Shown: one piece after another, positions 34,175-44,130 of the stretch
Layout: every line of letters starts with the position of its first letter
How positions within the stretch are numbered: the stretch's first letter is position 1
Assembly: GCA_040753075.1 (NCBI GenBank)
Contig: JBFMHA010000001.1
Coordinates: 1 to 64,000 of the forward strand
From: UBA6814 sp040753075
GTDB taxonomy: Bacteria; Desulfobacterota; Desulfovibrionia; Desulfovibrionales; Desulfovibrionaceae
Length of the DNA: 64,000 nt
Reading direction: 5' to 3'
The notes under the pieces: model-generated
The model's input: only the letters and a program-made list of their open reading frames with translations
Databases searched by the model: none
What the model was told of the DNA's origin: nothing
Program-made: the position numbers and the translations under genes

Positions 34175-34824
34175 GCGCCCCCCTCTACTCCCTGCGCAAC
34201 GTGCGCCAGTCGTACAACGGCCGCCCGGCCCTGGACCTGGACGAACTGGACATCCCGGAGCGCTCCATCCTGGGCCTGGCCGGGCACAACGGCAGCGGCA
34301 AGAGCACGCTGTTGCGCATCCTGGCCTTTCTCGAAGCCCCTGCGGCCGGGACCGTGGCCTACGCCGGCCGCCCGGCCGGGACCCGCGACGCGGCCCTGCG
34401 CCGGGAAGTCACGCTCCTCACCCAGGAGCCCTACCTGCTCAAGCGCTCGGTGCTGGGCAACGTGGCCTACGGCCTCAAGGTGCGGGGCGAGGCCTGGCGG
34501 GAACGGGCCGAGGAGGCCCTGGGCATGGTCGGCCTGGCCCCGGAGGCCTTCGCCCGCCGCTCCTGGCGGGAGCTGTCCGGCGGCGAGGCGCAGCGGGTGG
34601 CCCTGGCCGCGCGCCTGGCCCTGCGGCCCCGGGTGCTGCTCCTGGACGAGCCCACCAACAACCTGGACCGGGAGAGCGCGGCCCGGATCAAGGACGCCGC
34701 CCTGGCCGCCCGCGCCGCCTGGGGAGCCACCCTGGTGGTGGTGAGCCACGACATGCCCTGGCTCTCGGCGGTGGCCGACCAGATGGTGTTCCTGGCCGAC
34801 GGGCGCATCCAGCGCCAGGCCTGA
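34171..34824 (+). CDS. tupC: Tungstate ABC transporter ATPase TupC
   Basis: 217 residues, short for an ABC ATPase: Walker A GHNGSGKST, Q-loop TQEPYLL, signature LSGGEAQRVALAARLAL, Walker B VLLLDEPTNNLD, switch His in VVVSHDMPW. No C-terminal TOBE domain, unlike ModC, so tungstate feedback at the ATPase is not expected. Confidence 0.93.
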   Translation: MSAPLYSLRNVRQSYNGRPALDLDELDIPERSILGLAGHNGSGKSTLLRILAFLEAPAAGTVAYAGRPAGTRDAALRREVTLLTQEPYLLKRSVLGNVAYGLKVRGEAWRERAEEALGMVGLAPEAFARRSWRELSGGEAQRVALAARLALRPRVLLLDEPTNNLDRESAARIKDAALAARAAWGATLVVVSHDMPWLSAVADQMVFLADGRIQRQA

Positions 34825-34911
34825 CGGCCAGGCCCGGCCCGACCGGCCCCGGCCTTGCGTCCGGCCGCGGCAGGGGCTACCCTGCCCCGACCTTTCGCCC
34901 GGAGGCTGTCC

Positions 34912-35616
34912 ATGCTCGCCGTGAACCTGGTTGGTTTCAAGAAGTCCGGCAAGACCGGCCTGGCCCTGGACCTGGCCGCCGAATTCAAGCGGCGCGGAAT
35001 CCGGGCCGCGGCCGCCAAGCATACCCACCATCCGGTCCTGGACCGGGGGCAGACCGACTCGGACCGGCTCTTCGCGGCCTTCGGCCAGTGCGTGGCCCTG
35101 GCCGGGTCCGAGGCCCAGATACGCTGGGACTCCAAGCGCTACCTGCTCGACCTGACTCCCCTCCTGGACTGCGAGGTGCTGGTGGTGGAGGGCGGCAAGC
35201 CCCTGGGCTGGCTGCCCCGCATCATCCTGCCCCGCACTCCGGAGGAGGCGGAGGCCCTCTCTCCCGAACTGGCCCTGGGCTCCTTCGGCCCGGTGGAGGT
35301 CCCGGGCCTGCCCCGGCTGGCCGACCCCGCGGCCGTGGCCGACCTGGTGCTGGCGCGCGGCTTCATGCTGCCCGGCCTGGACTGCGCCTCCTGCGGCCGG
35401 CCCGACTGCCGCGCCCTGGCCGCGGACATCGTGGCCGGCCGGGCCGAGGTCCGGGACTGCCGCGCCCGGCGCGCCGACATCCGCGTCACCGTGGCCGGAA
35501 ACGAACTGGCCCTGTCGCCCTTCGTGGCCGACATCCTGGCCGGCGGCATCCTGGGCATGCTCTCCACCCTCAAGGGCCATGCCCCGGGGCCGGTGGAGAT
35601 ATCCATAACCGGCTGA
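34912..35616 (+). CDS. mobB: MobB-type GTPase with C-terminal Fe-S motif
   Basis: 234 residues. N-terminal P-loop NLVGFKKSGKTGLA and AAAKHTHH identify MobB, the GTP-binding helper of MobA. After residue ~155 comes a Cys group C-x2-C-x4-C...C (DCASCGRPDCRALAADIVAG...RDC) typical of small [4Fe-4S] domains. GGAGG precedes the ATG. The gene follows tupC and precedes an HTH-PBP regulator. Confidence 0.85.
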   Translation: MLAVNLVGFKKSGKTGLALDLAAEFKRRGIRAAAAKHTHHPVLDRGQTDSDRLFAAFGQCVALAGSEAQIRWDSKRYLLDLTPLLDCEVLVVEGGKPLGWLPRIILPRTPEEAEALSPELALGSFGPVEVPGLPRLADPAAVADLVLARGFMLPGLDCASCGRPDCRALAADIVAGRAEVRDCRARRADIRVTVAGNELALSPFVADILAGGILGMLSTLKGHAPGPVEISITG

Positions 35617-35681
35617 TTTCAGGCCGGGGCTTGCCTTGGCGGGCCAGGACCGGATACAGGAGCGGCAAAGGGAGGACCGGC

Positions 35682-36587
35682 ATGGACAGGATGCTTTCCA
35701 CCCGCGAGGTGGCGGAGTTTCTCGGGGTCAACGAGAAGATGATCTACTCCATGATCACCGAAAAGGGCCTGCCCGCCACCAAGGTTTCCGGCAAGTGGCT
35801 CTTCCCGCGCAAGCTGGTGGAGCAATGGGTGCTGTCCAAGACCGTCAACCTGCCCGCCGCCTCCCGGGCCGCGTCCGGGGAGGGCGTGCTGGTGGTGGCC
35901 GGGTCCAACGACCTGCTCCTGGACCGGGTCCTGACCCTGTACATGGCCGAGAACCCGGGCGTGCTGGCGGCCTTCGCCAACCTGGGCAGCCTGGGCGGCA
36001 TCCGCGCCCTGGGCCGCGGCCAGTGCCAGATGGCGGCCAGCCACCTGGCCCAGGAGAACGGGGAGGAGTTCAACTTCTCCTTCTGCCGCGAGGAGCTCGC
36101 CGACCTGCCGGTGGCGGTGAACCTCTCCCGCCGGGAGCAGGGCGTCATGCTTCCCCCGGGCAATCCCCGCCAGGTGGGGTCCGTGGCCGACGTGGCCCGG
36201 CAGAAACTCCGGGTGGCCAACCGCGCGCCCGGCACCGGCACGCGGCTGCTCTTCGAGCGGGAGCTGCGGAAGGCGGGTTTCGACCCGGAGAAGCTGCCCG
36301 GCTGGGACACCTTGGTCCCCCGCCACCTGGACGCCGGCCTGGCCGTGCTCGGCGGCAGGGCCCAGGCCGCCCCGGGCATCCGGGCCGTAGCCGGCCTGCT
36401 CGGCCTGGATTTCCTGCCCGTCTCCTGGGAGCGCTACGACCTGCTCGTCCCCCGGGACCGCTACTTCGACAAGCCGGTGCAACTCCTCCTCAACCTGCTC
36501 CACGAGGACCGCTGCAAGGCCCTGGCCGCGGACCTCCAGGGGTACGACCTGTCGCTGACCGGGAAGACGGTCTTTCCCAGGGAGTAG
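35682..36587 (+). CDS. HTH-PBP-like transcriptional regulator (probable molybdate/tungstate sensor)
   Basis: 301 residues. N-terminal excisionase/MerR-type helix-turn-helix (LSTREVAEFLGVNEKMIYSMI, ~4-60, stated in part), then a PF12727-type PBP-like domain (~70-300: GSNDLLLDRVL, NLGSLGGIRAL, VMLPPGNPRQVG, APGTGTRLLFE, SWERYDLLV). This domain matches the C terminus of the MoeA fusion at 14172-16106. No signal peptide, so it senses a cytoplasmic ligand. It may regulate the tup or fdh promoters (inference). Confidence 0.85.
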   Translation: MDRMLSTREVAEFLGVNEKMIYSMITEKGLPATKVSGKWLFPRKLVEQWVLSKTVNLPAASRAASGEGVLVVAGSNDLLLDRVLTLYMAENPGVLAAFANLGSLGGIRALGRGQCQMAASHLAQENGEEFNFSFCREELADLPVAVNLSRREQGVMLPPGNPRQVGSVADVARQKLRVANRAPGTGTRLLFERELRKAGFDPEKLPGWDTLVPRHLDAGLAVLGGRAQAAPGIRAVAGLLGLDFLPVSWERYDLLVPRDRYFDKPVQLLLNLLHEDRCKALAADLQGYDLSLTGKTVFPRE

Positions 36588-36588
36588 C

Positions 36589-38787
36589 CTACTCCGCGCC
36601 CCCGGCCCCCGGCCCCTCCTCTTCCTCCTCCTCGGCGATGGCCAGGCGGGAGACCTCGATGACGTCCTCCACCTCGCCCAGGCGATCGATGGCCTGGTAG
36701 AGGTGGTGCGAGTCGCGGACCTCCACGGTGAAGACCATCTCGGTGTTGCCGTCCACGTTGGAGGAGAACCGGCCGGCGTCGATGTTCACGCCCTGCTCGG
36801 CCAGGACCCCGGAAATGATGTGCAGCATGCCGCGGACGTTGCGGCAGATGATGCGGATCTTGGCCGGATAGGGCCGCCCCTCCTCCTCGCCCTCCCAGGA
36901 CACGTCCAGGAGCCGTTCCGGCTCGAAGGAGGCCACGTTGGGGCAGTCCGCGGTGTGCACGGTCATGCCCCGGCCCCGGCTGATGTAGCCCACGATGGGG
37001 TCCCCGGGCAGGGGGTTGCAGCAGCGGGCGAAGTGGACCAGCACGTCGTCCACGCCCTTGAGCTGCACCCGGTCGGACTTGGCCTTGGCCCCGGGCTCCT
37101 CGCGCCGCTCCGCCGGCTCCCGGGACGGCTCCTCCTCACGCCGGGGCGCGAGCTTGTTGAGCACCTGGCGCGGGGTGAGCCGGGCGTAGCCCACCGCGGT
37201 GAGCAGGTCCTCGGCCTCCTTGAGGGAGAACTCCCGGGCCAGCACGTCCAGCCTGCCTTCCTTGAAGGCCTTCTGCGCGTTGACGCCGACCTTGCGGCCC
37301 TCCTTCTCCAGCATCTCCTTGCCCAGGGCGATGGCCCTGGCCCGCTCCTCGGTGCGGATGAAGTGCTTGATGCGGGTGCGCGCCTTGGCGGTCTTGACGA
37401 ACTTGAGCCAGTCGCGGCTGGGTCGGCGCGAGGCGTCGGTGATGATGGAGACCGTGTCGCCGTTCTTGAGTTCGGTGGCCAGCGGCACCAGCCGGCCGTT
37501 GACCTTGGCCCCGGAGCAGTGGTCGCCCACCTCGGAGTGGATGAGGTAGGCGAAGTCCACGGGCGTGGCCCCCTCGGGCAGCTCCTTCACGTCGCCCTTG
37601 GGGGTGAAGACGTACACCTCGTCCTTGAACAGGTCGAAGCGCAGGGACTTGAGGAACTCCCGCGGGTCGCTCTCCTCCTTCTGCCAGTCCATGATCTGCC
37701 GCAGCCAGGTGAACCGCTCCTCGTCACGGGACTTCTTGGCCTTGACCCCGGCCTCCTTGTAGTGCCAGTGGGCGGCCACGCCGTACTCGGCCAGGCGGTG
37801 CATCTCCTCGGTGCGGATCTGGATCTCCATGCGCTCGCCGTCCGGGCCCACCACCGTGGTGTGCAGGCTCTGGTACATGTTGGCCTTGGGCATGGAGATG
37901 TAGTCCTTGAACCGGCCCGGCACCGGACGCCACTCGGCGTGCACCAGGCCCAGCACCGCGTAGCAGTCCTTGAGCCCGCCCACGATGACCCGGAAGGCCA
38001 CGATGTCGTGCACCTGGTCCAGGGTCAGGCCCTGCTGCTGCATCTTGTGCCAGGCGCTGAAGAGGTGCTTGGTGCGGCCGTGCACCCGGCCCTGGATCTT
38101 GTTCTTCCTGAGCATCCCCTCCAGGAGCCCCACCACCTTGTCCAGGTAGGCCTGGCCGGTCTCCCGGAACCGGGATACGCCCCGATCCAGCTGGGCGAAG
38201 ACGTCGGGCTTGAGGTACTTGAAGGACAGATCCTCCAGCTCGATCTTGAGCCGGTGCAGGCCCAGGCGGTTGGCCAGCGGAGCGTAGATGTCCATGGTTT
38301 CCTGGGCGATGCGCTTCTGCTTGTCCGGCCGCTGGAAGTCCAGGGTGCGCATGTTGTGCAGCCGGTCCGCCAGCTTGACCATGAGCACCCGGATGTCCTC
38401 GCTCATGGCCAGGATCATCTTGCGGATGTTCTCGGCCTGGGCCTCCTCCTTGGAGTCGAAGGTCATCTGCATCCGGCTGATCTTGGTCACGCCGTCCACG
38501 ATGTCGGCCACTTCCTCGCCGAACTGGGCGTCGATCTCCTCCACCCCGGTGCCGGTGTCCTCCACCGTGTCGTGCAGGAGGCCGGCGGCGATGGTGGCCC
38601 CGTCCAGGCGCATGATCGCCAGGGTGTGGGCCACCTCCAGGGGATGCATGAGGTAGGGCTCGCCCGACAGGCGCACCTGTCCGGCATGAGCCGCGGCCGA
38701 AAACACGTAGGCCTTGCGGATGAGGTCCAGCTCCTTGGGCGGGAGCAGGTCCGCCACCTTGTCGGTGATGTCGTTGATGCGGATCAT
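36589..38787 (-). CDS. Bifunctional (p)ppGpp synthetase/hydrolase RelA/SpoT
   Basis: 732 residues. HD hydrolase domain (HPLEVAHTLAIMRLDG, GLLHDTVEDTG), synthetase domain (~235-345: GRTKHLFSAWHKMQQ, YQSLHTTVVGPDG, RTEEMHRLAEYGVAAHW), TGS domain (FTPKGDVKELPEGATPVDF) and C-terminal zinc-finger/ACT region (CCNPLPGDPIVGYISRGRG). All hydrolase residues appear intact, so it should both make and degrade the alarmone. It appears to be transcribed alone. Confidence 0.95.
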   Translation of the reverse strand: MIRINDITDKVADLLPPKELDLIRKAYVFSAAAHAGQVRLSGEPYLMHPLEVAHTLAIMRLDGATIAAGLLHDTVEDTGTGVEEIDAQFGEEVADIVDGVTKISRMQMTFDSKEEAQAENIRKMILAMSEDIRVLMVKLADRLHNMRTLDFQRPDKQKRIAQETMDIYAPLANRLGLHRLKIELEDLSFKYLKPDVFAQLDRGVSRFRETGQAYLDKVVGLLEGMLRKNKIQGRVHGRTKHLFSAWHKMQQQGLTLDQVHDIVAFRVIVGGLKDCYAVLGLVHAEWRPVPGRFKDYISMPKANMYQSLHTTVVGPDGERMEIQIRTEEMHRLAEYGVAAHWHYKEAGVKAKKSRDEERFTWLRQIMDWQKEESDPREFLKSLRFDLFKDEVYVFTPKGDVKELPEGATPVDFAYLIHSEVGDHCSGAKVNGRLVPLATELKNGDTVSIITDASRRPSRDWLKFVKTAKARTRIKHFIRTEERARAIALGKEMLEKEGRKVGVNAQKAFKEGRLDVLAREFSLKEAEDLLTAVGYARLTPRQVLNKLAPRREEEPSREPAERREEPGAKAKSDRVQLKGVDDVLVHFARCCNPLPGDPIVGYISRGRGMTVHTADCPNVASFEPERLLDVSWEGEEEGRPYPAKIRIICRNVRGMLHIISGVLAEQGVNIDAGRFSSNVDGNTEMVFTVEVRDSHHLYQAIDRLGEVEDVIEVSRLAIAEEEEEEGPGAGGAE

Positions 38788-38926
38788 GGCAACCGGGCCA
38801 TCGCCCCTCGATAGGTATCGGCGCAGTCGGCTCGCGCCGGCCGTTCAGCACAGCTCGGGCAGGGCGCGGTCGAGGCGCGGCCCTGCGACGTCAACATACG
38901 CCAGTGTGTGTGTTTTTGAAAGCAAC

Positions 38927-38960
38927 CAGCCCTGCGGCGTCTCCCCGCCGGTCAGGGCTG
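38927..38960 (-). terminator. Hairpin at the end of the oligopeptide-binding protein gene
   Basis: CAGCCCTG/CAGGGCTG with an inner CGGCG/CGCCG stem; the stop codon lies inside the stem. The T-tract is weak. Confidence 0.4.
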
Positions 38961-40610
38961 CTGCGCATAGCGCTGCTCGGCCTTGGGGACCCACCACCAG
39001 ATGAGGTTGTGGCCGATGCCCGCGGGCGCGGGCTCCACGCCCCGGAAACGGGCGGACACCACCGGCAGGGCGCGGGGCGTGTAGAGGAACAGGTAGGGCT
39101 GGTCCTCCTGGAGGATCTCCTGGAAGCGGTCGTACAGGGGCTTGCGCACCGCCATGTCCAGGCTGCGGCGAGCCTTGTCCAGGATCTCGTCCACCTCGGG
39201 ATTCCTGTACCCGATGAAATTCAGCTTGCCCGGGCCGGTCTGGGAGGAATGCCACACGTCGAAGGCGTCCGGATCGGGGATGGTGTTCCAGCCCAGGAGC
39301 ACCGCGTCGAAGCGGCCCTTGTCCACGAACTCCTTGATGAAGGCCGCCCACTCCACGGCCCGGATCTGGACCGCCACCCCCACCTCCTTGAGCCGGCTCT
39401 GGATGATCGTGGCGGCCTTGGCCCGCTGCTCGTTGCCCTGGTTGGTCAGGATGGTGAAGGCGAAGGGCTTGCCGTCCCGGTCCAGCACCCCGTCGCCGTC
39501 GCTGTCCCTCCACCCCGCCTCGGCCAGCATGGCCCTGGCCTTGGCCGGGTCGTAGGGCCAGGGCTTGAGCTTGTCGTTGTAGGCCCAGGTCCCGGGCTTG
39601 TAGGGCCCTTCCGCGGGCTGGCCCAGGCCCAGGAGCACGCCCTTGACGATCTCCTCCTTGTCCACGGCATGGGCCAGGGCCTGGCGCACGGCCTTGTCCC
39701 GGAACAGGGGGCTCTCCAGGTTGTACCCCAGGTAGGTGTAGGCCGAAGCCACATATGAGTACTTGCGGAAATTCTTCTCCCACTCCGGGCCCGAGGTCTG
39801 GAAGGAGTACTGCTGCGGGGTGAGGTCCGAGAGGTCCAGGTTGCCGGCCTTGAGCTCCAGGAACATGGTGCTCTGGTCCGGGATGATGCGGTACACGATG
39901 GCGTCCAGGTGGGGCCGGCCCTCGAAATAGTCCGGGTTGGCCACCAGCGTGAGGGAGCGGCCCGGCTCCCAGGAGGCCAGCTTGAACGGTCCCGCGCCCA
40001 GGGGCTCGCGGCTGTACCTGGTGGTGAGCAGGTCCTGGCCCTCCAGCGCATGCCGGGGCAGGATGTCCGTGGCCCAGGAGCTCAGGGAGCGCGCGAGGAC
40101 CTCGTCGTAGCGGACCTCGAAGGTGTATGCGCCCGTGACCTTGAATTCCTTGACGTGCTTGTAGTTCTCCGCATAGGCCGTGGGTGTCTTGGGATCCACC
40201 ATGAGCCGGTAGGTGAACTCCACGTCCCGGGCGGTCAACTCCACCCCGTCCCACCAGCGGATGCCGGGCTTCAGGGTGAAGCGCAGGAGCTTCCCGTCCT
40301 CCAGGACCTCGAAATCCGCCGCATGGGAGACCAGCGTGAGGTTCTTGTCGTACTTGAGGCACGAGACGTTGAGCAGGTTGGCCACCTCATGGGACGAGGC
40401 GTCGGTGGACAGGGCGGAGATGAGGTTGGAGGGTTCGCCGATGGCGCCGGTGACCAGGCGGTCGCCCTGCTCCGGGATCGTCGGGGCGGCCGGAGCCGCC
40501 GCCGGGGCGGCCTGGTTGGATCCGGCGCCCTTCTCCTCCGGGCCGCTGCACCCGGCCAAGCCCACCAGTCCCAGAACAAGCCACAGGAAAACCGGGAATA
40601 TACGGCCCAT
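38952..40610 (-). CDS. Oligopeptide/nickel-type (SBP_bac_5) substrate-binding lipoprotein
   Basis: 552 residues. Signal with lipobox GLAGC (Cys ~21), then the two-lobed family fold (DRLVTGAIGEPSNLI, LKPGIRWWDGVELTARDVEF, ARSLSSWATDILP, KEFVDKGRFDAVLLGW). The ATG at 40610 has AAGGGG upstream; another in-frame ATG 21 bases earlier has none. No permease or ATPase genes adjoin, so the transporter partner is elsewhere. Ligand not predictable. Confidence 0.88.
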   Translation of the reverse strand: MGRIFPVFLWLVLGLVGLAGCSGPEEKGAGSNQAAPAAAPAAPTIPEQGDRLVTGAIGEPSNLISALSTDASSHEVANLLNVSCLKYDKNLTLVSHAADFEVLEDGKLLRFTLKPGIRWWDGVELTARDVEFTYRLMVDPKTPTAYAENYKHVKEFKVTGAYTFEVRYDEVLARSLSSWATDILPRHALEGQDLLTTRYSREPLGAGPFKLASWEPGRSLTLVANPDYFEGRPHLDAIVYRIIPDQSTMFLELKAGNLDLSDLTPQQYSFQTSGPEWEKNFRKYSYVASAYTYLGYNLESPLFRDKAVRQALAHAVDKEEIVKGVLLGLGQPAEGPYKPGTWAYNDKLKPWPYDPAKARAMLAEAGWRDSDGDGVLDRDGKPFAFTILTNQGNEQRAKAATIIQSRLKEVGVAVQIRAVEWAAFIKEFVDKGRFDAVLLGWNTIPDPDAFDVWHSSQTGPGKLNFIGYRNPEVDEILDKARRSLDMAVRKPLYDRFQEILQEDQPYLFLYTPRALPVVSARFRGVEPAPAGIGHNLIWWWVPKAEQRYAQQP

Positions 40611-40722
40611 CTGCAGGAAACCCCTTGACATGGATAAAGAGTTGAAGTATGGGCAAGCGCCCCGCTACCTCGCACCAGGCGAAGGGAACTATGAAGCAGA
40701 GCCGGGAAAAAGCCAAGCCCCC

Positions 40723-40750
40723 TTGCCAATCCCCACTGTTCTGCTATCCT
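40723..40750 (+). promoter_or_regulatory. Probable sigma-70 promoter of the SNF2 gene
   Basis: -35 TTGCCA, 16-base spacer, extended -10 TGC-TATCCT, about 65 bases before the start codon. Confidence 0.5.
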
Positions 40751-40814
40751 CTTTCCTCGGCGCAACGCGCCGATTGAACCAACCCGCCGCGCTGCCGCGG
40801 CCCAGAGGCGTTAC

Positions 40815-43800
40815 ATGGACAAGGCCCAAGAGAAGGTTGTCGAGAACCTTCTCCATGAATTTTTGAAATTTACCGTCCCCGAATACATCGTATCCGGGTC
40901 CAGGGAGGTGCTCGCCTCCGGCGGCGTGCAGAAGCTCTCCCTGAACAAGCGCGACGGCTACTGGGACGTGGAGGGCCAGATCCAAGGCGACGACTTCCAG
41001 GTCTACAGCTCGGAACTGGGCCTCAACCTGTCCGAAGGCACGGTCAACTTCTACTGCAACTGCGCGGACTCCTTCTCCGGGGTGTGCAAGCACATCGCGG
41101 CCACGGCGCTGAAGCTCCTCTCCTCCCTGGAGGTCAAGGACCAGGCCGAGGCCCCGGTGGTCCACACCGACTGGAAGCAGACCTTCCGCTCCTATTTCTC
41201 CACCGAACTCGAGCCCGAGGCGGGCAAGCACTACCTCATCTACCGCTTCCACCCCGAACCGGGCCGGCTGCAGGTCACCTTCCACCGCGCCCGCCAGAAC
41301 AAGTCCGGGCTCTCCACGGTGCACGCCGACATCACCCTGGAGCAGATCATCAAGAATCCCGACTGGTGCGAGATCTCCCCGAGGCTGCCCGAGGTGGCGG
41401 CCCAGCTCGCCCACTTCCTGGACTTCTCCGGCCATCGGGTGGACCTGCCCGCCGGCCTGCTCAACTGGTTCTTCTGGGCCATCAAGGACGAGTACTACCT
41501 CTTCTGGCGGGACACCGACCAGCCGGTGCGCATGGAGTCCAAGACCATGCGCCTGACCCTGTCCCCGGACTTCTCCGAGGAGGGCCTGTCCTTCGACGTG
41601 CTCCTGTCCCGGGAGGGCAAGCTCCCCTTCTCCATCCGGGGCCAGGAGGTCTATTTCTACGGTCAGGTGCCCATCTGGGTCTGCTGGCGGCAGGGCCTCT
41701 ACCCCGTGCAGACCGGCCTGTCCCCGGACATCATCAAGGCCCTGGCCGAGAGCCCGCCGGTGATCCCCAACTCGGACATCGCCGAGTTCCTGGACCGGGT
41801 GTGGACCCGGCTGCCCTCCTCGGACCTCTCGGGACAGTCGGCCTTCATCGAGAAGATGCGGCCCTTCTTCGTCCCCGCCACCTACCGCCCCAAGCTCTAC
41901 CTGGACGAGGAAGGCAGCCTGCTCACCCTCCAGGTCCAGAACACCTACGAGACCGAACACGGCGAAGTGGTGGTGCCCGGCCCCAACCCGGACCTGCAGA
42001 CCGGCTCCTACCAGTCCAGCGGTCGCTCCTACCTCATCCTGCGCGACCAGGAGGCCGAAGGCGCCCTCACCACCCGGCTGCAGAACATGAACTTCCAGCC
42101 GCGCAGCACGGCCATATGGTTCCTGGAGCCCGAGGAGGCCATCTCCTTCCTCCTGGACCACTACCCCGGCCTGGTGGAGGAGTACCGGGTCTTCGGCGAG
42201 CAGAACCTGACCCGCTACAAGGTCCGCCTGTCCCAGCCCAACGTGGTGGCCGAGGTGGAGTCCAAGGAAGAGAACAAGTGGTTCAGCCTGGACCTGGCCG
42301 TGGACTACGACGGCCAGCGGGTGCCCATCGAGAAGATCTGGGAGGCCTGGACCCAGGGCAAGCGCTACGTGCAGCTCAAGGACGGCTCCTACGCCAGCCT
42401 GCCCGAGCCCTGGCTCAAGCGCCTGTCGCACAAGCTCAAGGCCCTGGGCCTGGACCCGGAGAAGCCGCCCCAGAACACCTTCAAGCAGTTCGAGGCCCCG
42501 GTCCTGGACAAGATCCTGGACGACCTGCCCGAGGCCACCACCGACTCCTTCTGGAATACCCTGCGCGCCAAGATCCACAGTTTCCGGGAGATCGCCACGG
42601 TGCCCAAGCCCGTGAGACTCAACGCGGACCTGCGGCCCTACCAGGCGCAAGGCCTGAACTTCCTGAACTTCCTGCGGGAGTACGGGTTCGGCGGCATCCT
42701 GGCGGACGAGATGGGCCTGGGCAAGACCCTCCAGACCCTGGCCTTCATCCAGAGCCTGGCCGAGGACAAGGGCAAGGGCCGGCCGAGCCTCATCGTGGTG
42801 CCCACCTCGGTGCTCCCCAACTGGGAGCGCGAGGCGGCCAAGTTCGTGCCGGACCTGAAGATCCTCACCATCTACGGCGCGCACCGCGAGGGCATGTTCA
42901 ACGCGATCCCGGGCTCCGACCTGGTGCTCACCACCTACGCGCTCCTGCGCCGCGACCTGGACGAACTCAACAAGCACGAGTTCAACTGCGTGGTCCTGGA
43001 CGAGGCCCAGAACATCAAGAACCCCAACACGATCACCGCCCGCTCGGTGCGCAAGCTCTCGGCCAAGCAGCGGCTGTGCCTCTCGGGCACCCCCATCGAG
43101 AACAACCTGTTCGAACTGTGGAGCCTGTTCGAGTTCCTCATGCCCGGCTTCCTGGGCTCGCAGCACTCCTTCCAGCGGGGCATCGTCAAGCCCATCAAGG
43201 ACGGCGACGAGGAGACCCTGGACTACCTGCGCACCAGGGTGCGGCCCTTCATCCTGCGCCGCACCAAGGCCGAGGTGGCCCGCGACCTGCCCCCCAAGGT
43301 GGAGAACGTCCAGTACTGCGCCCTGGCCGACGAGCAGATGGAGCTCTACTCCTCCCTGGCCAAGAAGCTCCGGGATCAGGTGCTGCGCACCGTGGACGAG
43401 AAGGGCATGGCCAAGAGCCAGATGTCCATCCTGGACGCCCTGCTCAAGCTGCGCCAGATCTGCTGCCACCCGCGGCTGCTCAAGCTGGACATGCCCGGGG
43501 TGTCCACCAACCTGCCCTCGGGCAAGTTCGACGCCTTCAAGGACATGGTCACGGACATCATCGAGGAAGGGCACAAGGTGCTGGTGTTCAGCCAGTTCGT
43601 GCAGATGCTGCACATCATCCGCTCCTGGCTGACCATCAACAAGACCCCCTTCGCCTACCTGGACGGCTCCTCCAAGGATCGGTTCGAGCAGGTGGACCTG
43701 TTCAACAACTCGCCGGACATCCCCATCTTCCTCATCTCCCTGAAGGCCGGCGGCACGGGCCTGAACCTGACCACCGCGGACTACGTGATCCACTACGACC

Positions 43801-44024
43801 CCTGGTGGAACCCGGCGGTGGAGTCCCAGGCCACGGACCGCACCCACCGCATCGGCCAGACCCGGCAGGTCTTCTCCTACAAGATGATCTGCCAGAACAC
43901 GGTGGAGGAGAAGATCCTCAAGCTCCAGGAGTCCAAGCGCGGGGTGGCCGAGGCCATCATCCCCGGCCAGGACCACTGGAAGACCCTGACCCGCGACGAC
44001 CTGGAGATGCTGTTCGAGGTGTAG
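40815..44024 (+). CDS. SWIM zinc-finger SNF2-family helicase/ATPase
   Basis: 1069 residues. N-terminal SWIM finger (FYCNCADSFSGVCKHIAA, ~80-98), a ~500-residue bacterial SNF2-associated region, then the ATPase: motif I DEMGLGKTLQTLAF, motif II LDEAQNIKN, motif III LSGTPIENN, and the C-terminal lobe with LVFSQFVQML, SLKAGGTGLNL and TDRTHRIGQT. Bacterial members remodel protein-DNA or polymerase complexes; partners unknown. Transcribed alone. Confidence 0.93.
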   Translation: MDKAQEKVVENLLHEFLKFTVPEYIVSGSREVLASGGVQKLSLNKRDGYWDVEGQIQGDDFQVYSSELGLNLSEGTVNFYCNCADSFSGVCKHIAATALKLLSSLEVKDQAEAPVVHTDWKQTFRSYFSTELEPEAGKHYLIYRFHPEPGRLQVTFHRARQNKSGLSTVHADITLEQIIKNPDWCEISPRLPEVAAQLAHFLDFSGHRVDLPAGLLNWFFWAIKDEYYLFWRDTDQPVRMESKTMRLTLSPDFSEEGLSFDVLLSREGKLPFSIRGQEVYFYGQVPIWVCWRQGLYPVQTGLSPDIIKALAESPPVIPNSDIAEFLDRVWTRLPSSDLSGQSAFIEKMRPFFVPATYRPKLYLDEEGSLLTLQVQNTYETEHGEVVVPGPNPDLQTGSYQSSGRSYLILRDQEAEGALTTRLQNMNFQPRSTAIWFLEPEEAISFLLDHYPGLVEEYRVFGEQNLTRYKVRLSQPNVVAEVESKEENKWFSLDLAVDYDGQRVPIEKIWEAWTQGKRYVQLKDGSYASLPEPWLKRLSHKLKALGLDPEKPPQNTFKQFEAPVLDKILDDLPEATTDSFWNTLRAKIHSFREIATVPKPVRLNADLRPYQAQGLNFLNFLREYGFGGILADEMGLGKTLQTLAFIQSLAEDKGKGRPSLIVVPTSVLPNWEREAAKFVPDLKILTIYGAHREGMFNAIPGSDLVLTTYALLRRDLDELNKHEFNCVVLDEAQNIKNPNTITARSVRKLSAKQRLCLSGTPIENNLFELWSLFEFLMPGFLGSQHSFQRGIVKPIKDGDEETLDYLRTRVRPFILRRTKAEVARDLPPKVENVQYCALADEQMELYSSLAKKLRDQVLRTVDEKGMAKSQMSILDALLKLRQICCHPRLLKLDMPGVSTNLPSGKFDAFKDMVTDIIEEGHKVLVFSQFVQMLHIIRSWLTINKTPFAYLDGSSKDRFEQVDLFNNSPDIPIFLISLKAGGTGLNLTTADYVIHYDPWWNPAVESQATDRTHRIGQTRQVFSYKMICQNTVEEKILKLQESKRGVAEAIIPGQDHWKTLTRDDLEMLFEV

Positions 44025-44130
44025 CAGGCCGCGCCCCGCTTCCCTTTCCCAGCAGCCTCGCGTAGTTTGACCTTGTTCGGAGGACGGCGCCGGGGTCCGG
44101 CTCCGCCCTCCCGGGCAAGGGAGGTTGGAA

